64,000 nucleotides of DNA, taken from positions 124,001-188,000 of the forward strand of contig JABMLP010000032.1 of assembly GCA_013176395.1 (NCBI GenBank), in the 5' to 3' direction. The DNA comes from Venturia oleaginea (taxonomy: Eukaryota > Ascomycota > Dothideomycetes > Venturiales > Venturiaceae). A program made the position numbers and the translations under genes. Below the pieces are notes generated by a model, which was given only the letters and a program-made list of their open reading frames with translations, had not been told where the DNA came from and made no database searches. Shown here one piece after another: positions 10,060-20,774 of this stretch; position 1 is the stretch's first letter; the number at the start of each line of letters is the position of its first letter.

Positions 10060-11239
10060 GAGGCTGTCCAGGATATCTGTCAATTCCCTATATATTTTCG
10101 GGCTCTTGTTAAGATCGACATGTTGACATAGACAGGAATCCACTTGTCAGCAACACCAATGGCTGAAGATTCTTCAACAGTCTTGGATAATGTGAGACAA
10201 TCATCAAGACTAAGGTACAGGGCGCTCGCACTCACCCAATCGAAAATAAACCGAAAACACGTGTCGGCAGTTTCTCATAAAATGACACAATTTTAAGCTT
10301 CTCTCTTCGACCTTCCTGATTATTTACAAGGCTGCGAAAGTCACAATCTAAGTCGAAGAGTTGCGCTGAATTATCTCTTAGTGCATAAAGGAGTGTGGTA
10401 TCGGATCCGAGTACGCCAGAAACAAAGGCTAGAGCAGCAGCGGGCATAGACAATGCCGAGCCATTGTGAGAGGTGCCAAGAAAGGCGACGCCACAGGTAC
10501 TGTCAACGATATTTTGTTCGGCCGCGAGCAAGGCCTTGAGTGTGCATTAGCAGGGAAGTGAGCTGAGCCGAGTTGACTTACCTGCTTGATTACGATGCCG
10601 CCGAAGCTGTGGCCGATGAAGATGATAGGAGTTGACTGGTAGTCGTATTAGCAAGGTCAATTCCGGGACTCGGAGAGAGTCTTAACTCCCTACGAGGGTA
10701 GTTGACACATCTCTTGCTAACTCCCCCAACAACCTGTCAGCGATCTGCTTTGCCGTCACAACTGGAGCATTGATGAACCAGTCAGAATTGTAGCCAAAAC
10801 TGAGAATTCTAGCATCTGAAAATTCTGGTCTTAAGACATGGTCCAGTAATGATATGTGCCGCTTCTTCTTATCCGTTCCAAATTTATGTGTTTCCGTTTC
10901 GAGTGCAGCCTTGATCGAATCAGAGAGGTCTTAAGACTGTACTAAATCTTTCAGCTCCTTCTTCGAAAATCTCCAGGCCCATGTAAACTCTGGATGAGCG
11001 CCAAGACCATGGACTGCAACGATGCAGGGGTTGGCTAACTTGAATTTAGGATTAGTGGACCTAGAAATCTCGACTATGCCATCCTGGTGGCCCTGTCGAC
11101 GGTGTCTGAAATGGGCATCGAGGCTATATAGAATGCAAAGGACCGCTGTTAAAACGAAGGCAAGTGTCGCGGAGGCGAGGGTCGAGGGCCAGCCGGGTAT
11201 AATGGGTAGAGCTATCGCTGAGTGGGGCTGGTTGACCAT
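10060..11239 (-). pseudogene. Alpha/beta-hydrolase-fold (DUF676-like) serine esterase, disrupted
   Basis: Residues about 20-40 form one membrane segment (LASATLAFVLTAVLCILYSL). Then come IVAVHGLGAHPEFTW and, after an intron at 10636-10693, the nucleophile elbow IFIGHSFGGIVIKQ. A second intron (10535-10581) precedes ALLAAEQNIVDSTCGVAFLG and FLGTSHNGS. This matches the lipase-like domain often found at the N-terminus of fungal NACHT proteins, but no NACHT follows. Defects: an in-frame TAA at 10931-10933 in the first exon, and a frame change near 10110 before HVDLNKSPKIYRELTDIL, where the catalytic His is expected. Both lie inside conserved sequence, so I call it a pseudogene; an assembly error would change that. 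Confidence 0.6.
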
Positions 11240-11283
11240 AGTGTCTCTGCTACTTCTTCGCCTCCCTATAGCTGGTCGTGTCG

Positions 11284-11545
11284 ATTGAAATCCCCTATAA
11301 CTAGGAGTTCTGGCTCGTGTCCAAGCTCTTCTGCTATATCTCTGATTGCATCTTCTAGCAACCGGAGCCGTTCTATCACTGCAGTCCTGTCCCGCTCTCG
11401 GTGTGCTTCTGCCGGTGATACGTACACCGAGGCTGTGAGGATTACTTTTTCTTGAGTTTTGATGAGGATTACTGTAATGTCAGGGGACGCAATTGGGATC
11501 TGTTTGTATTTGAGCGTTTTCCGGGTTCATATCATTGATCGAATG
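11284..11545 (-). pseudogene. LINE (non-LTR retrotransposon) endonuclease fragment
   Basis: The minus strand reads RQIPIASPDITVILIKTQEKVILTASVYVSP.. LLVIGDFNRHD. This is the endonuclease/exonuclease/phosphatase fold with the SVYV strand and the catalytic GDFNRHD motif typical of Tad1-like LINE ORF2 proteins. It stops abruptly at the hydrolase 5' side, and no reverse transcriptase is present. Confidence 0.7.
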
Positions 11546-11696
11546 GGCCATGTATCGTCTCTGGAGCATGTTTGGAAAATTTGAATGAAAATTTGTTTGT
11601 TGCTAGCGCCGCCATCACCCGCCCTACCTGCGTTTTGAAGCAGTGTGGTTCTTGTATTAGTAGCGCGTCAAAATGACTATGACTTGCCTTCTGCCA

Positions 11697-12480
11697 TCAT
11701 CCATCCCCGTCTAGTCCTTCGCCACCAGCCGCCTTCTTCTTCAACTTTCTATTCTTGTTCTTATCCGCGTTATTCTTCTTCTTTTTCTCAACCTGAGGTG
11801 GCGATGCCGCAACTCGAGGAGGAGGAGGAGGAGGAGGTCCAGCTGTCCTGTTAATGATTCTCAACAATTGCATTGGATCTGTCCGGAGCAGTTCCTCCAC
11901 GTTCTCAGTCCGTCCCATGAACCGCACCATTTCCTCAACCTCACGAACACCATTGGCCTTAGACTCAGCCATCGTTGGCAACTTATCTCGATTTTGTTCC
12001 GGCTAGCGAGTTACCTGGGAGAGCAGCAGCTGATCTTCTTGTTCTCTGCGACCGGAAGCTGAGAAAGATGTGTTGGCACTAGTCCCAGCGTTGAGCATCT
12101 CGACTGTGGAAGCTATGTCCACATTCCGGAGTTCGAAATTGCTCTCTCCGCCTTCCGATGTCCAAGATTTCAGGTCACGATGAAAGACTCGTGACGCGGT
12201 CTAATTCTTTGCTGCCCTTTTCCTCGATGAGAGCTTCATGGGCCGACTTGCATTAGGAAGCAGACGGGAACTTGGATTGCTCGTTTTGGACATTGGTCAT
12301 GATGTCAAGCTCAATTCTCTGTTCTTCAGCGCGGGGAATTGTTTTGTAACGATAGGCCAGCCGCTTGGGCAAAATGACGGTTTAACGGAGGTAACGAGCG
12401 CCTTGCTACATGCCTCTTTAAGACATCTCCATACCTGCGGGCCTGACGAGATTTCAATGTATTGAGAGAACTGCACGAGG
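11697..12480 (-). other. Coding-like minus-strand segments, unidentified
   Basis: Minus-strand frames give plausible protein in pieces: KTIPRAEEQRIELDIMTN, then NVDIASTVEMLNAGTSANTS up to LLLSQ, and after a possible 33-bp intron (GTAACT..AAG near 12010) a segment with VEEMVRFMGRTENVEELL, seven prolines and a lysine-rich tail ending near 11697. In-frame stops and frame changes separate the pieces. It could be a hypothetical host gene or ORF1 of the LINE whose endonuclease lies just beyond; I cannot decide. Confidence 0.25.
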
Positions 12481-12951
12481 CTTCAATTGAGAGGCGATGA
12501 AGCCACCTAATATACAGAAGATTGACGCTTTAACATGGCCCCTTAATCTCTCTCTCTGAAACGCCAATGTACGGCAATTGACACGGTTATCTTGTCAGGG
12601 CTCTCTCATGTTCCCTCTTGATTGTCAAAATGTGACGGAGGCAATAGTAGACTAGACCTAATTGAGAACCCCTTTGTTATATATATATACGTGCTCCTTA
12701 AGAGAACCCCATCTGGTAGATAATTCATCATATTACTCCATTCTCTTTTAATATTCCTCTCGTTGCTCCTCCCGAAGCATGATTGCAAATGGACTGGCCC
12801 ATGGCAAGTAGCAGCTACATGGATTGATCGGATCGCGTAGGGCGCCCACCGACGAAGAGGTAGTTTTCATTATGTTGAGAGATTACGTATTCCATGTCTT
12901 TCCATTTTGGTGTGTTCGGCGAAGTCTGTTGTACGGCATTGTACAGGTGCA

Positions 12952-13242
12952 TCATTGGAATGACGCAGTGCAGCAATCAGAAAGATATATGCCAAACTCC
13001 CAGAGACTTATTAGACGCAGATAGAAAATCATGATACCACACCAAAGTGGGTGTGCCGACATGAGGTAGTGTTTTGCTCTCTTTTCCTCATCGATTGCCT
13101 CGCGTAAATCTCCCAATTGATCTGTCAAAATCCATGCTCCGGAGTGCCTTGTCTCTAGTAATGACCATCTCCATTGTGGTCCATACCTTCGTTGCCGGAG
13201 GCTGCCCAAAGCACCATTTCTAAGCCCAACAACCTCATACAC
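12952..13242 (-). pseudogene. DUF6604-like fragment
   Basis: One open stretch reads RHSGAWILTDQLGDLREAIDEEKRA.. HPLWCGIMIFYLRL.. FGIYLSDC. It aligns by eye with the CGTLIFNIN.. GIYLANAW part of the DUF6604 gene at 45.5-48.3 kb and with my recollection of that family. No N-terminal DUF6604 block (LPSFL..SYKRYK) is near. Treat the family call as tentative. Confidence 0.4.
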
Positions 13243-14301
13243 ATATGCCTTATGTCGAGAAATTATGCCAATGAACGAAGTGCTAACACGAACAAGTCAG
13301 GAAATGCATCTCCATCCTCCTACTACCTCACCCTACCGCCTCGAACTCCAGATCTCAACGACTTCAATCACTCCCTCCTTCAAATCGCGTCAAGCAACAC
13401 AAGACCCTGGCGTCAAAAGATGTGGAATAGAGATGGCTCTGTGCAATGGAAGTATTTACGGCAACCTACCTCGCACGAGCAGGAATGCCGATGATCGGGC
13501 TCTCCATGGATCTGATAGCCATTAGCTAAAAGGCCTGGCCTCGGCATTTCTTCTCATTCTTGATAGATTCCTTCGCAAATCCCCTTTACAACCCAGAATT
13601 TCCCCAGGGCAGTCTGGAGGCGGAGAGAACGGCCATGTGCACATCTCAGCCATGATGTGGACAATTGGTCGCGTTCTGAGATATAACCCCTCCAAATATT
13701 AGGGGATACCCGCCAAGTCAATGACCACCACCATTGGAGAACATTATGCTAAGATATCGTGAGCATACAAAGCAGGTTCATGCCATCGTTCTTACTGCAT
13801 TGCATTCCGGAACTTTTCCGACGATTCGTTACCACAACACGGCACTTTAAACTGCTTTGTTGAGTGAGTTCCCAGCGCGTCCTCGTGAAGCTAACACAGC
13901 AGCAGATCTCCTCACTCTGGAATACAACAGCCTACATTTTCCTGCACGGAAACATCTCTACCAAGTCTGATATTCATCTAACAGTGGACCATCTCTTTAG
14001 CCGATTCTGGAATGCTTGTGGATATTCTTACCCGAGAATCTGCGCACTCCAACATCCAGTGACCCAAACATAATCACAATCTTCCCCACTACTCCGCATT
14101 TACTCCGGATTCCATCATGGCGATATTCGGTCATGCGGGACAACTTTCTGTTTCAGTCCACAAGAACGAGCGAGTCGTTCTACGCCATGTCGGTGAAACG
14201 CGTTGCGGTTCCTAATACATAAGAGTCTGGCCCAGGCTGCATATTTCATTGCCAGTTGAAGACTCAAATGTCTACGCTGTTCCTTATCTTCCTGTCTTAA
14301 C
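13243..14301. other. Intergenic, promoter side of the sugar transporter
   Basis: About 1 kb with only short unsupported frames. Several TATA-poor, pyrimidine-rich stretches precede the transporter ATG. No repeat or RNA gene recognised. Confidence 0.5.
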
Positions 14302-16255
14302 ATGGCTTCTACAACAAAACGACAGATGAATTGGGCATGTTTTCTGATCTGCTGGGCTGTGAGTCTTGGACAGATCGCTTTTGGCTATCCAGGTTTGATG
14401 ATTCCTTGTCGTGGTGAACGACACCAGCTCACGTTGTATACAGCCTCTGTAATTTCAGTGACTCTCGGAGAACCATCGTTTCTTGTGTATATGGGCCTCT
14501 TTGACCCCAAGATAGAAGCGCTCACAAGCAACGCTAATCAACTTATTGGTGCCACCTCCGGTGTCTTCCAGGTACACATCAATCGTTCTGCCATTGCCCT
14601 CAAACTGACTTCCTAAGGCTGGTGCATTCTTTGGTATTCTCATTTCCAGCTATGTTATGGGTATGTATCGACATTTCTACCACGATCCTCATACTAACTC
14701 TGCCAGACAAATGGGGCCGCAAAGCAGGTCTGATCTACTGCGCATGCTTGTCCATCTTCGGTGGCGCTTTGCTTGCCGGGAGCGTCAATATCACCATGTT
14801 CATCATAGCTCGCTTCTTCGCCGGTATGGGAAGCTGGGGATTCAATGCTGTCACACCCGTGTACTCAGCCGAACTCGCTCCACCCAGCCTTCGTGGTCTC
14901 TTTGTCGGAATGAATGGGGTCAATATTTCTCTTGGTTACGCTCTGGCTAGCTACATGGGAATAGGCATGTCACACTATTCTATCCTCGACCAACGCTGAC
15001 TCTTTCTAGCATGGTACTACTTTCCCAACGCTACACAGTGGCGAGGCCCGCTTGGACTGGCTCTTATCTGGCCTATCATGATGCTCATCATCGTTTGCTT
15101 CGTCCCCGAGAGCCCTCGTTGGCTTCTTATGCAAGGTCGGGTAGACGAGGCTCGCGAAATCGTGATGAAGCTTCATTCTATTAAAGATGAAGCGGACCAA
15201 GGATTCGCGCGGTCAGAATTCTACCAGATGCACAAGCAGGTGGAGCTGGACATCATTCTCAATCCATCATGGGTAGGACTTCTCTTTATCTCAGCAAAAC
15301 CTCGCTAACAGCTTTGGCAGCTCGAAATGTTCCATCGTCCCAGCTACCGCAAGCGCGTGATCTTGGGAATGGGATATGCCTTTGTTGGACAGTCGACTGC
15401 TGTTCTCGTCATCAATAACTATGGACCCACATTGTACGCTGCCCTTGGATATGGAACTCGCGATCAGCTTGCCCTCCAATGCGGTTGGATCACAGTCGGC
15501 ATCATCTTCAACGTCATTGGTGCTGCCATCATGGACCGCACAGGCCGGAAGCCTCTCTTGTTGCTAGGAGTTGCAGGCTGCTGTGCTTGCTTGATCATCG
15601 AAGCTGCCATGGTTGCACAATATGCCGAGGCAGGAACCAACAAGGCCGGACTCGGCGTTGCCGTCGCAGCCTTCTATGTCTTCCTTGCTCTCTACAGCGT
15701 TGGTATGTCGGAGCTTTCATTGTCCTACATTGAGTCTAGGCACTAAACTTATGCAGGCGTTGATGTCTGTGGTGTCGTCTTCTATTCAGAGCTCTTTCCG
15801 AACCACATTCGTGCGAAAGGAATCTGCCTCTGCGTAGCCACCATCGCCATCACAGATCTTGTATATCTCCAGGCTACTGCCACAGCATTTGAAAACATTG
15901 GATGGAAATTCTACATGGTAATACGGTCATGCTTTCCTCCTAAATAATCATCTGACACGTCGCACAGGTCTTCATCGTCATTAGCGGCCTGGGAACCCTC
16001 ATCTTCGCATTCGTCCTCCCGGAAACCAAAGGCATACCACTGGAAGAGATGGCCAAGCTTTTTGGAGACACGGAAGATGTCATGGTATACGCGGCAGATA
16101 TCCACCTTGATCAAAATACGCATGAATTGGTGGTTGAAGCCCATGGCGAGAAGAACAGAATTTTCCATGCTGCTACTGAGGGCGAGCATATCAACCGTCC
16201 GGTTTCTGGGAATAAGAGAGCTACGGTGGTGGAGAAGATTGAACATCGTGTTTGA
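14302..16255 (+). CDS. MFS sugar porter (hexose/lactose permease-like)
   Basis: Eight exons: 14302-14392, 14444-14571, 14618-14660, 14707-14964, 15010-15272, 15321-15702, 15757-15917 and 15968-16255, summing to 538 codons (537 aa, normal for the family). Sugar-porter signatures are in place: DKWGRKAG between helices 2 and 3, YSAELAPPSLRG after helix 4, PESPRWL in the central loop, MDRTGRKPLL after helix 8, YSELFPNHIRAKG and PETKGIPLEEM at the end of helix 12. About twelve hydrophobic segments give a plasma-membrane proton-coupled sugar importer. Intron 4 (14965-15009) begins GCATGT instead of GT, and the frame works only with that GC donor. Substrate cannot be read from sequence. Confidence 0.9.
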
Positions 16256-17257
16256 AGAGAATTGATGGGCCGTGGCGGTATCTATTGGGCACATTATTAT
16301 GCAGCGAGGCTGAGGCGAATATACTTACATGGCGAGGCAAGGAATAATAGAATACATTGCCAACAATCTTGAAATTCCATTGAGATTCTGTATAAAATAC
16401 TTGGATCCAATCAGTTAAGAGCGTTTTCGAGAATAATTCTTCAAGCGTGGAATTGTCGAGTTATGAGTTGGTTTATCGTTGCATTTCAATCACTCATTTA
16501 CACGTGTTATTATGCGTTGTCACTCGTTCGTTTAATGCATTGTCAAGGCCTCGCTTAATGCCTCGTATTCGGTGTTTTTAGGAGGCTTCAATCGCATCGA
16601 TTGTAGCCTCATGCAGTCACTAATTCACTTGTTTTTCGTACATGCAACAGGAATTGCCGATTTTAGCGAATCTGGCGGATTTGGAAGGACGTATTTGAGT
16701 TTGATTTGTTTAAGTAAACAGAATATATTTTAAAATCTTACATTTTGAACGGCTAAGAAATCGAAAGAATGTAGCGCCTCTGTTTTTGGTTGACGCTGGA
16801 TTATGTGTCAGCTATAATGCCTAAGATGGACGGGGTTTTTTGGTATATTGAAACGAAAGAATCATTCTCAAAAACGAGGGTATTAACTATTTTTTCTACA
16901 TGTAGCCACTAGAATCCAACAAATCTACGCGGAAAAAATCGAAGTCGAACACGTCGTTATTTTCAAGAGGAGAGCAATCTCAGATTTTATCACGTGAATA
17001 GTACTATTTTTTCTCTCGAACTTCAACTCTGTGCAGTAGTATCGAAGGGTAACTTATTACAATTTTTGTTTTTCAAGCTCATTCTACATCTGATGGTCCA
17101 ACTTGTTTGAAGCTCTGTTACACGTGATGTTGACCTAGATGATCTCTATTGCCGCCAACACTGTACTCTCCATTCCATCATCAACATCATCAAACCATCT
17201 ATTCCATTTCTTTTTCGTTTAGAGGACATCTCTTTCTAATCGACTGTCTGCAAGAGA
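16256..17257. other. AT-rich intergenic region
   Basis: Nothing coding. This is the 3' flank of the convergently arranged transporter (+) and kinase (-). Confidence 0.5.
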
Positions 17258-18700
17258 CTACGACCTGCAGTCAAACCCTATCTTCCTCATTGACAAGCCC
17301 AAAGTTGTCGGAAGGGGTGAGCCAGCTTTAATCTCGTCGAAGGCGCCTGCCTGGATACTATTATAGGTCTGCTCAATTTCCCTGCACAACTCGAGGGCTG
17401 TTGGTCTCTGGTCCGGATCGTTGGTCATGCAACACTGTACCACGCACAAGAGATCGTCCGAATAAATGCCTGTCAAGCTACGCGCCGATTCGTTGCAGAA
17501 AGCACTTCGCTGTGTGCATGGACTGCAGGCGGTTTTGGCCTTACAACGACGAGAATACGTCTCATCGCAGTGTTCGTTGCACTGTGACGCAAGCGGCTCT
17601 GAACCGAGAAGTCGGCATACTGCACCTCCAAGCTCGAAAATTTCACCTTTTGGATGCGTTAGGTAGGGGAAATGAGCCAACTCTGGTGCTTGGCAATTTC
17701 GAGTTCCCGTATAGAATTTTAGCCTCTTACGGCAATCTCGCTCGATAACTTGGGCCAGTCCGAAGTCGCATAATTTGAAGTCGGCCTCTCGGAAAGACCT
17801 ATTGTCGTAGCTGGTTTGTTTCGGCCCTGCGACAAGAATGTTCTCGAGCTTGATGTCGCGATGGATGATAGAGTAAGGTCTACCATAGGGTTCTTCTGGG
17901 TTGAACTCCGGAGTTCCTTTTCCATAATGCACGTAGCAAAGTGCGTCTGCTACTTGATAAAGTAGTTTCCAGACCGCGACCTCTGGAACCCATTCATGGC
18001 TTCTCCAACTGTAGACATCGCCAGAGGAGTGGTAATCCAGAAAAAGAGTATTGCTCGGTGCGCCGATGATATCGTGATCCAGTAGGTTAACGATACCTGG
18101 ATGGGGACAAATGGCTTTCAGGATTTTAAGTTCATGCTCGTAAGAATTAAGCTTCAAATTGTGGAATGTCTTCCCAATAACGGCCTTTAGTGATCCGGAG
18201 GACGATGAGATCAGGTAAACCGTTGGTTTCCCTTGGCCGCCGCTTATCACCTCTCCATGTTTTACGATTTCTCCTGTAATCTCTATCGAGAATTTCTCTC
18301 TCTGGCTTGCTTTCGTCCCGTTCGCCGATACAGTATTAACCTTGCTCTTGACCTTATTTATTCCTTCTGGAGTTAATGTCCGGTTCTTCGTTGTACCCAC
18401 CGAATGAGATCTCCATATTTCGCCTTTCCGTTTAGTTGGTTGTAGGTCGGCTTGATAGCTCTGCGTGCGCGATGGCTTTGGTCCCGGCCTGGTGAGGATT
18501 GAGTCCAAGATAATTGCTCTTTGAACGTTTGGAAGAGGCTGGACTGTTTCGATCTTGATTTTCTTCTCGTATTTGGTATGTTGTAGTTCAGAGTTGCAAC
18601 TCTGCGTGCATTTGAGGTTTGATGAACCCATGTTGAGTATTTGAGAGTTAGAACAATTATGTCTTGTTAAATTGAGAGGTCTTGGTGTGTTGTGGAACAT
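17258..18700 (-). CDS. Serine/threonine protein kinase-like protein
   Basis: Single open frame of 480 aa. The N-terminal 150 residues are basic and Ser/Thr-rich without a recognised domain. The kinase domain follows: glycine loop GGQGKPTVY, a possible VAIK-equivalent lysine in LKAVIGKTF, then HELKILKAICPHPGIVNLLDH, the catalytic loop IIHRDIKLENILV, DFGLAQ and APE in CQAPELAHF. The segment after APE is unusual: the conserved Asp of subdomain IX is Glu in KGEIFELGG, and a Cys-rich stretch of about 50 residues follows before the final RPTALEL helix. Catalytic residues needed for phosphotransfer are present. Not assignable to a named pathway. A local frameshift in the C-lobe is possible. Confidence 0.75.
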   Translation of the reverse strand: MFHNTPRPLNLTRHNCSNSQILNMGSSNLKCTQSCNSELQHTKYEKKIKIETVQPLPNVQRAIILDSILTRPGPKPSRTQSYQADLQPTKRKGEIWRSHSVGTTKNRTLTPEGINKVKSKVNTVSANGTKASQREKFSIEITGEIVKHGEVISGGQGKPTVYLISSSSGSLKAVIGKTFHNLKLNSYEHELKILKAICPHPGIVNLLDHDIIGAPSNTLFLDYHSSGDVYSWRSHEWVPEVAVWKLLYQVADALCYVHYGKGTPEFNPEEPYGRPYSIIHRDIKLENILVAGPKQTSYDNRSFREADFKLCDFGLAQVIERDCRKRLKFYTGTRNCQAPELAHFPYLTHPKGEIFELGGAVCRLLGSEPLASQCNEHCDETYSRRCKAKTACSPCTQRSAFCNESARSLTGIYSDDLLCVVQCCMTNDPDQRPTALELCREIEQTYNSIQAGAFDEIKAGSPLPTTLGLSMRKIGFDCRS

Positions 18701-19198
18701 TTACAGAGAGTTTGCGCGATGGGATTTTATATATGGTGGGCATGTCAGAGCGAGCTCAATTCGCTTTGACGCTAAGGTTTTCATCGTACCATGGGTCGCG
18801 ATTAAATCGAATTCAGGTGCTGCAAAATTCTAATCGCTTTGACATTTTAGGGAGCTGAGCAACTACCAGAAACACGGTATCAGACGAGTGTCACGATCAT
18901 TTCGAAGCGGCGCAGGTTGAAAGCAATGTTTGTCGGAAGGTAACTTTGGAGAGCTAACAAGCTTGAATTCTTGAACATCCTCAAATTAAATTAGTCAGGC
19001 ACGCAGAATACGTGATTTAAAGAAAATCGGGCAGAGGGTACGGGAAGTAAAAGTGAAGTTGCTCGCTACCAAATTTCAATCATCATGAGCGGAATCGTCC
19101 CGGGTCTGGATATGGCTAACACCTCGACACCACAGATCTCCTTGTATTTGCTATAGCTCTTTGATTCTCAAACAAAATCGACCCTCGAGTTTGAGTCG
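18701..19198. other. Intergenic
   Basis: Promoter side of the kinase gene; a TATATATGG-type motif lies about 30 bp upstream of its start. Nothing else recognised. Confidence 0.4.
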
Positions 19199-19477
19199 TT
19201 GTGTGTTGGGGTGGAAGCTGAGATTGAACGATTCGATCTTGAGCGGGGAGGATATGGAGATACTGCGGGCTCGAATGAAGAATTGGAGAGGACCTCGGGA
19301 GAAGCAATGGAAGCAACGGAGACGTTCGAGAGGAGCTTAGCAGACGTGGAAGTTGCCATCGAAGACATGGGAAGACACCCAGCAGAGCACACCGTCGCCT
19401 TTGGGAACCTCGAGTCGCAACAACTAGCAAAGAAGGAAGCAGCGAAAGCGTGGGGACATGAGAAAATGAGGAGATAG
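19199..19477 (+). other. Acidic coiled-coil-like open frame, possible upstream exon
   Basis: The frame is rich in Glu and Ala (NEELERTSGEAMEATETFE.. LAKKEAAKAWGHEK) and lies directly before the chromodomain-like gene on the same strand but in another frame. It could be a 5' exon or a coincidental frame; the opposite strand is also open and Ser-rich. No decisive splice signals seen. Confidence 0.25.
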
Positions 19478-19505
19478 AAGGGATTACTCGGTGTTCCTGC
19501 TGCCA

Positions 19506-20273
19506 ATGTCAAGATTGGAGCGAGAACCTTACCAGATTATGAAGATGAAGTGGGAAGGAAAGGGAAAGAGGGAGATGAAGGAATCCCAGAAGAAGAAAGG
19601 AAGAATGAGTAAAGCCGCCGAGGATAAGGTTGAAAATGACGACTCTGATCGCCAATGGCTCGATACCAATGGAAAAGACAAATCTATCCTCGTCAACAGA
19701 GAAGAAGAATGGGAAGTCAACGCCATCATCGACGCGAAACTAATGAAACACAGAACCCGCAGGAACGAACCAAAAGATGTCTGTTACAAAGTCACGTACA
19801 AAGGCAGCTGGCCGAAATGGAACGCTAATTCCCCATGGCAATGCAAAGAAGATTTGGTGCATTGTGCAGAGTTTGTTAGACAGTTCCATCGCGATAATCC
19901 AGAGAAACCTGGTGCACATCGGGCGTATTCGTTTAAACCCGAGACCTTGGAGATGAGGAAGGGGATGCGAGATAGGAGGGAGGCGATAAAAGCGAATGTT
20001 GAAGTAGCGGATAAGATTGGAAGCGATGGAGATGGTGGGGACTCTACGCAACACGTCGTCGTCGACGACGACGAGCAAGAAGGAACAGAAATCATCGTCA
20101 TCTCCTCCGATTCTTCCTCTGCGTCTTCGGGCATCAACACACCTACCATGACCCGCTCACGACGCCAACTAAAAACACCCTTGGCTTCCCCACGAGTACA
20201 ATCTGATGAGCCTCACCGCTCGCCACTAAACATCACCCCAGCACCGGGCGAACCAACGTGCGAAGAATCTTAG
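19506..20273 (+). CDS. Chromodomain-like protein
   Basis: 255 aa from the first ATG in frame. After a lysine-rich N-terminus, residues about 68-130 read EWEVNAIIDAKLMKHRT, YKVTYKGSWPKWNANSPWQC and EDLVHCAEFVRQFHRDNP. This follows the chromodomain pattern of Y/W-x-V-E-x-I-x-D, Y-x-V-x-W/Y-K-G, W.P.ENL and an F-H-x-x-x-P helix. The aromatic cage is partly degenerate. The C-terminus is acidic (VVVDDDEQEGTEIIVISSDSS resembles a SUMO-interacting motif) and then Ser/Thr/Pro-rich. Likely nuclear. Such domains also occur in retrotransposon integrases, but no other retroelement part is present, so I favour a host gene. Confidence 0.6.
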   Translation: MSRLEREPYQIMKMKWEGKGKREMKESQKKKGRMSKAAEDKVENDDSDRQWLDTNGKDKSILVNREEEWEVNAIIDAKLMKHRTRRNEPKDVCYKVTYKGSWPKWNANSPWQCKEDLVHCAEFVRQFHRDNPEKPGAHRAYSFKPETLEMRKGMRDRREAIKANVEVADKIGSDGDGGDSTQHVVVDDDEQEGTEIIVISSDSSSASSGINTPTMTRSRRQLKTPLASPRVQSDEPHRSPLNITPAPGEPTCEES

Positions 20274-20774
20274 GTTCGATCCGCTCCGCGGAGAATATCC
20301 CGCGGAAACCCTTAAACCTCGCTCTTTGCAGACTTGATCTTAATCTTGAGCATATATCTCACTTCTCTACAGAGCGTTTTGCTATGAGCCGAGGACGAAG
20401 AGAGAAAATAAACGAAAACACCAGTTGTCGACTAGGAGCAGACTCAAATAAGTATCGGAACGAGCTACCGATGATCGAGGGTACATTGGAAGAGAAAAGA
20501 GCTAATTTGTAAGTACATTCGAGATTCGCCATTTCCTCCATTCACAACGTTCCAATACAAATCAGAAATTCATGCCGAGTACCCTTGACTCTCTCTCAAG
20601 ACTAGTACACATAGAAGTTAAATCAATACGCACAGAGCATAATTTTGGCCCCAAAGACAACAATCTTCTACCAATTGATTGTCTTGGCGAGGCTCCTCAC
20701 GGCCTATGGAATAGTAGACGTGAATAATACGGACTGACGATGACCAGCATCGCCCATTATCAATTCACGTCATC
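20274..20774. other. Intergenic between convergent genes
   Basis: Short frames only. A GGTTCGATCC box at about 20272 resembles a tRNA B-box but has no A-box or foldable cloverleaf. Confidence 0.4.

Noticed and set aside
12150..12230. A minus-strand frame reads RVFHRDLKSW, like a protein-kinase catalytic loop
   Set aside because: No glycine loop, DFG or APE nearby and the neighbouring sequence is unlike a kinase; judged coincidental.
19168..19512. Ser-rich minus-strand open frame opposite the coiled-coil-like frame
   Set aside because: No start with good context and no motif; it mirrors the Glu/Ala-rich plus frame, as expected of a shadow.
20262..20290. GGTTCGATCC resembling a tRNA B-box
   Set aside because: It overlaps the chromodomain gene stop and no A-box or cloverleaf can be drawn from the upstream 60 bases.
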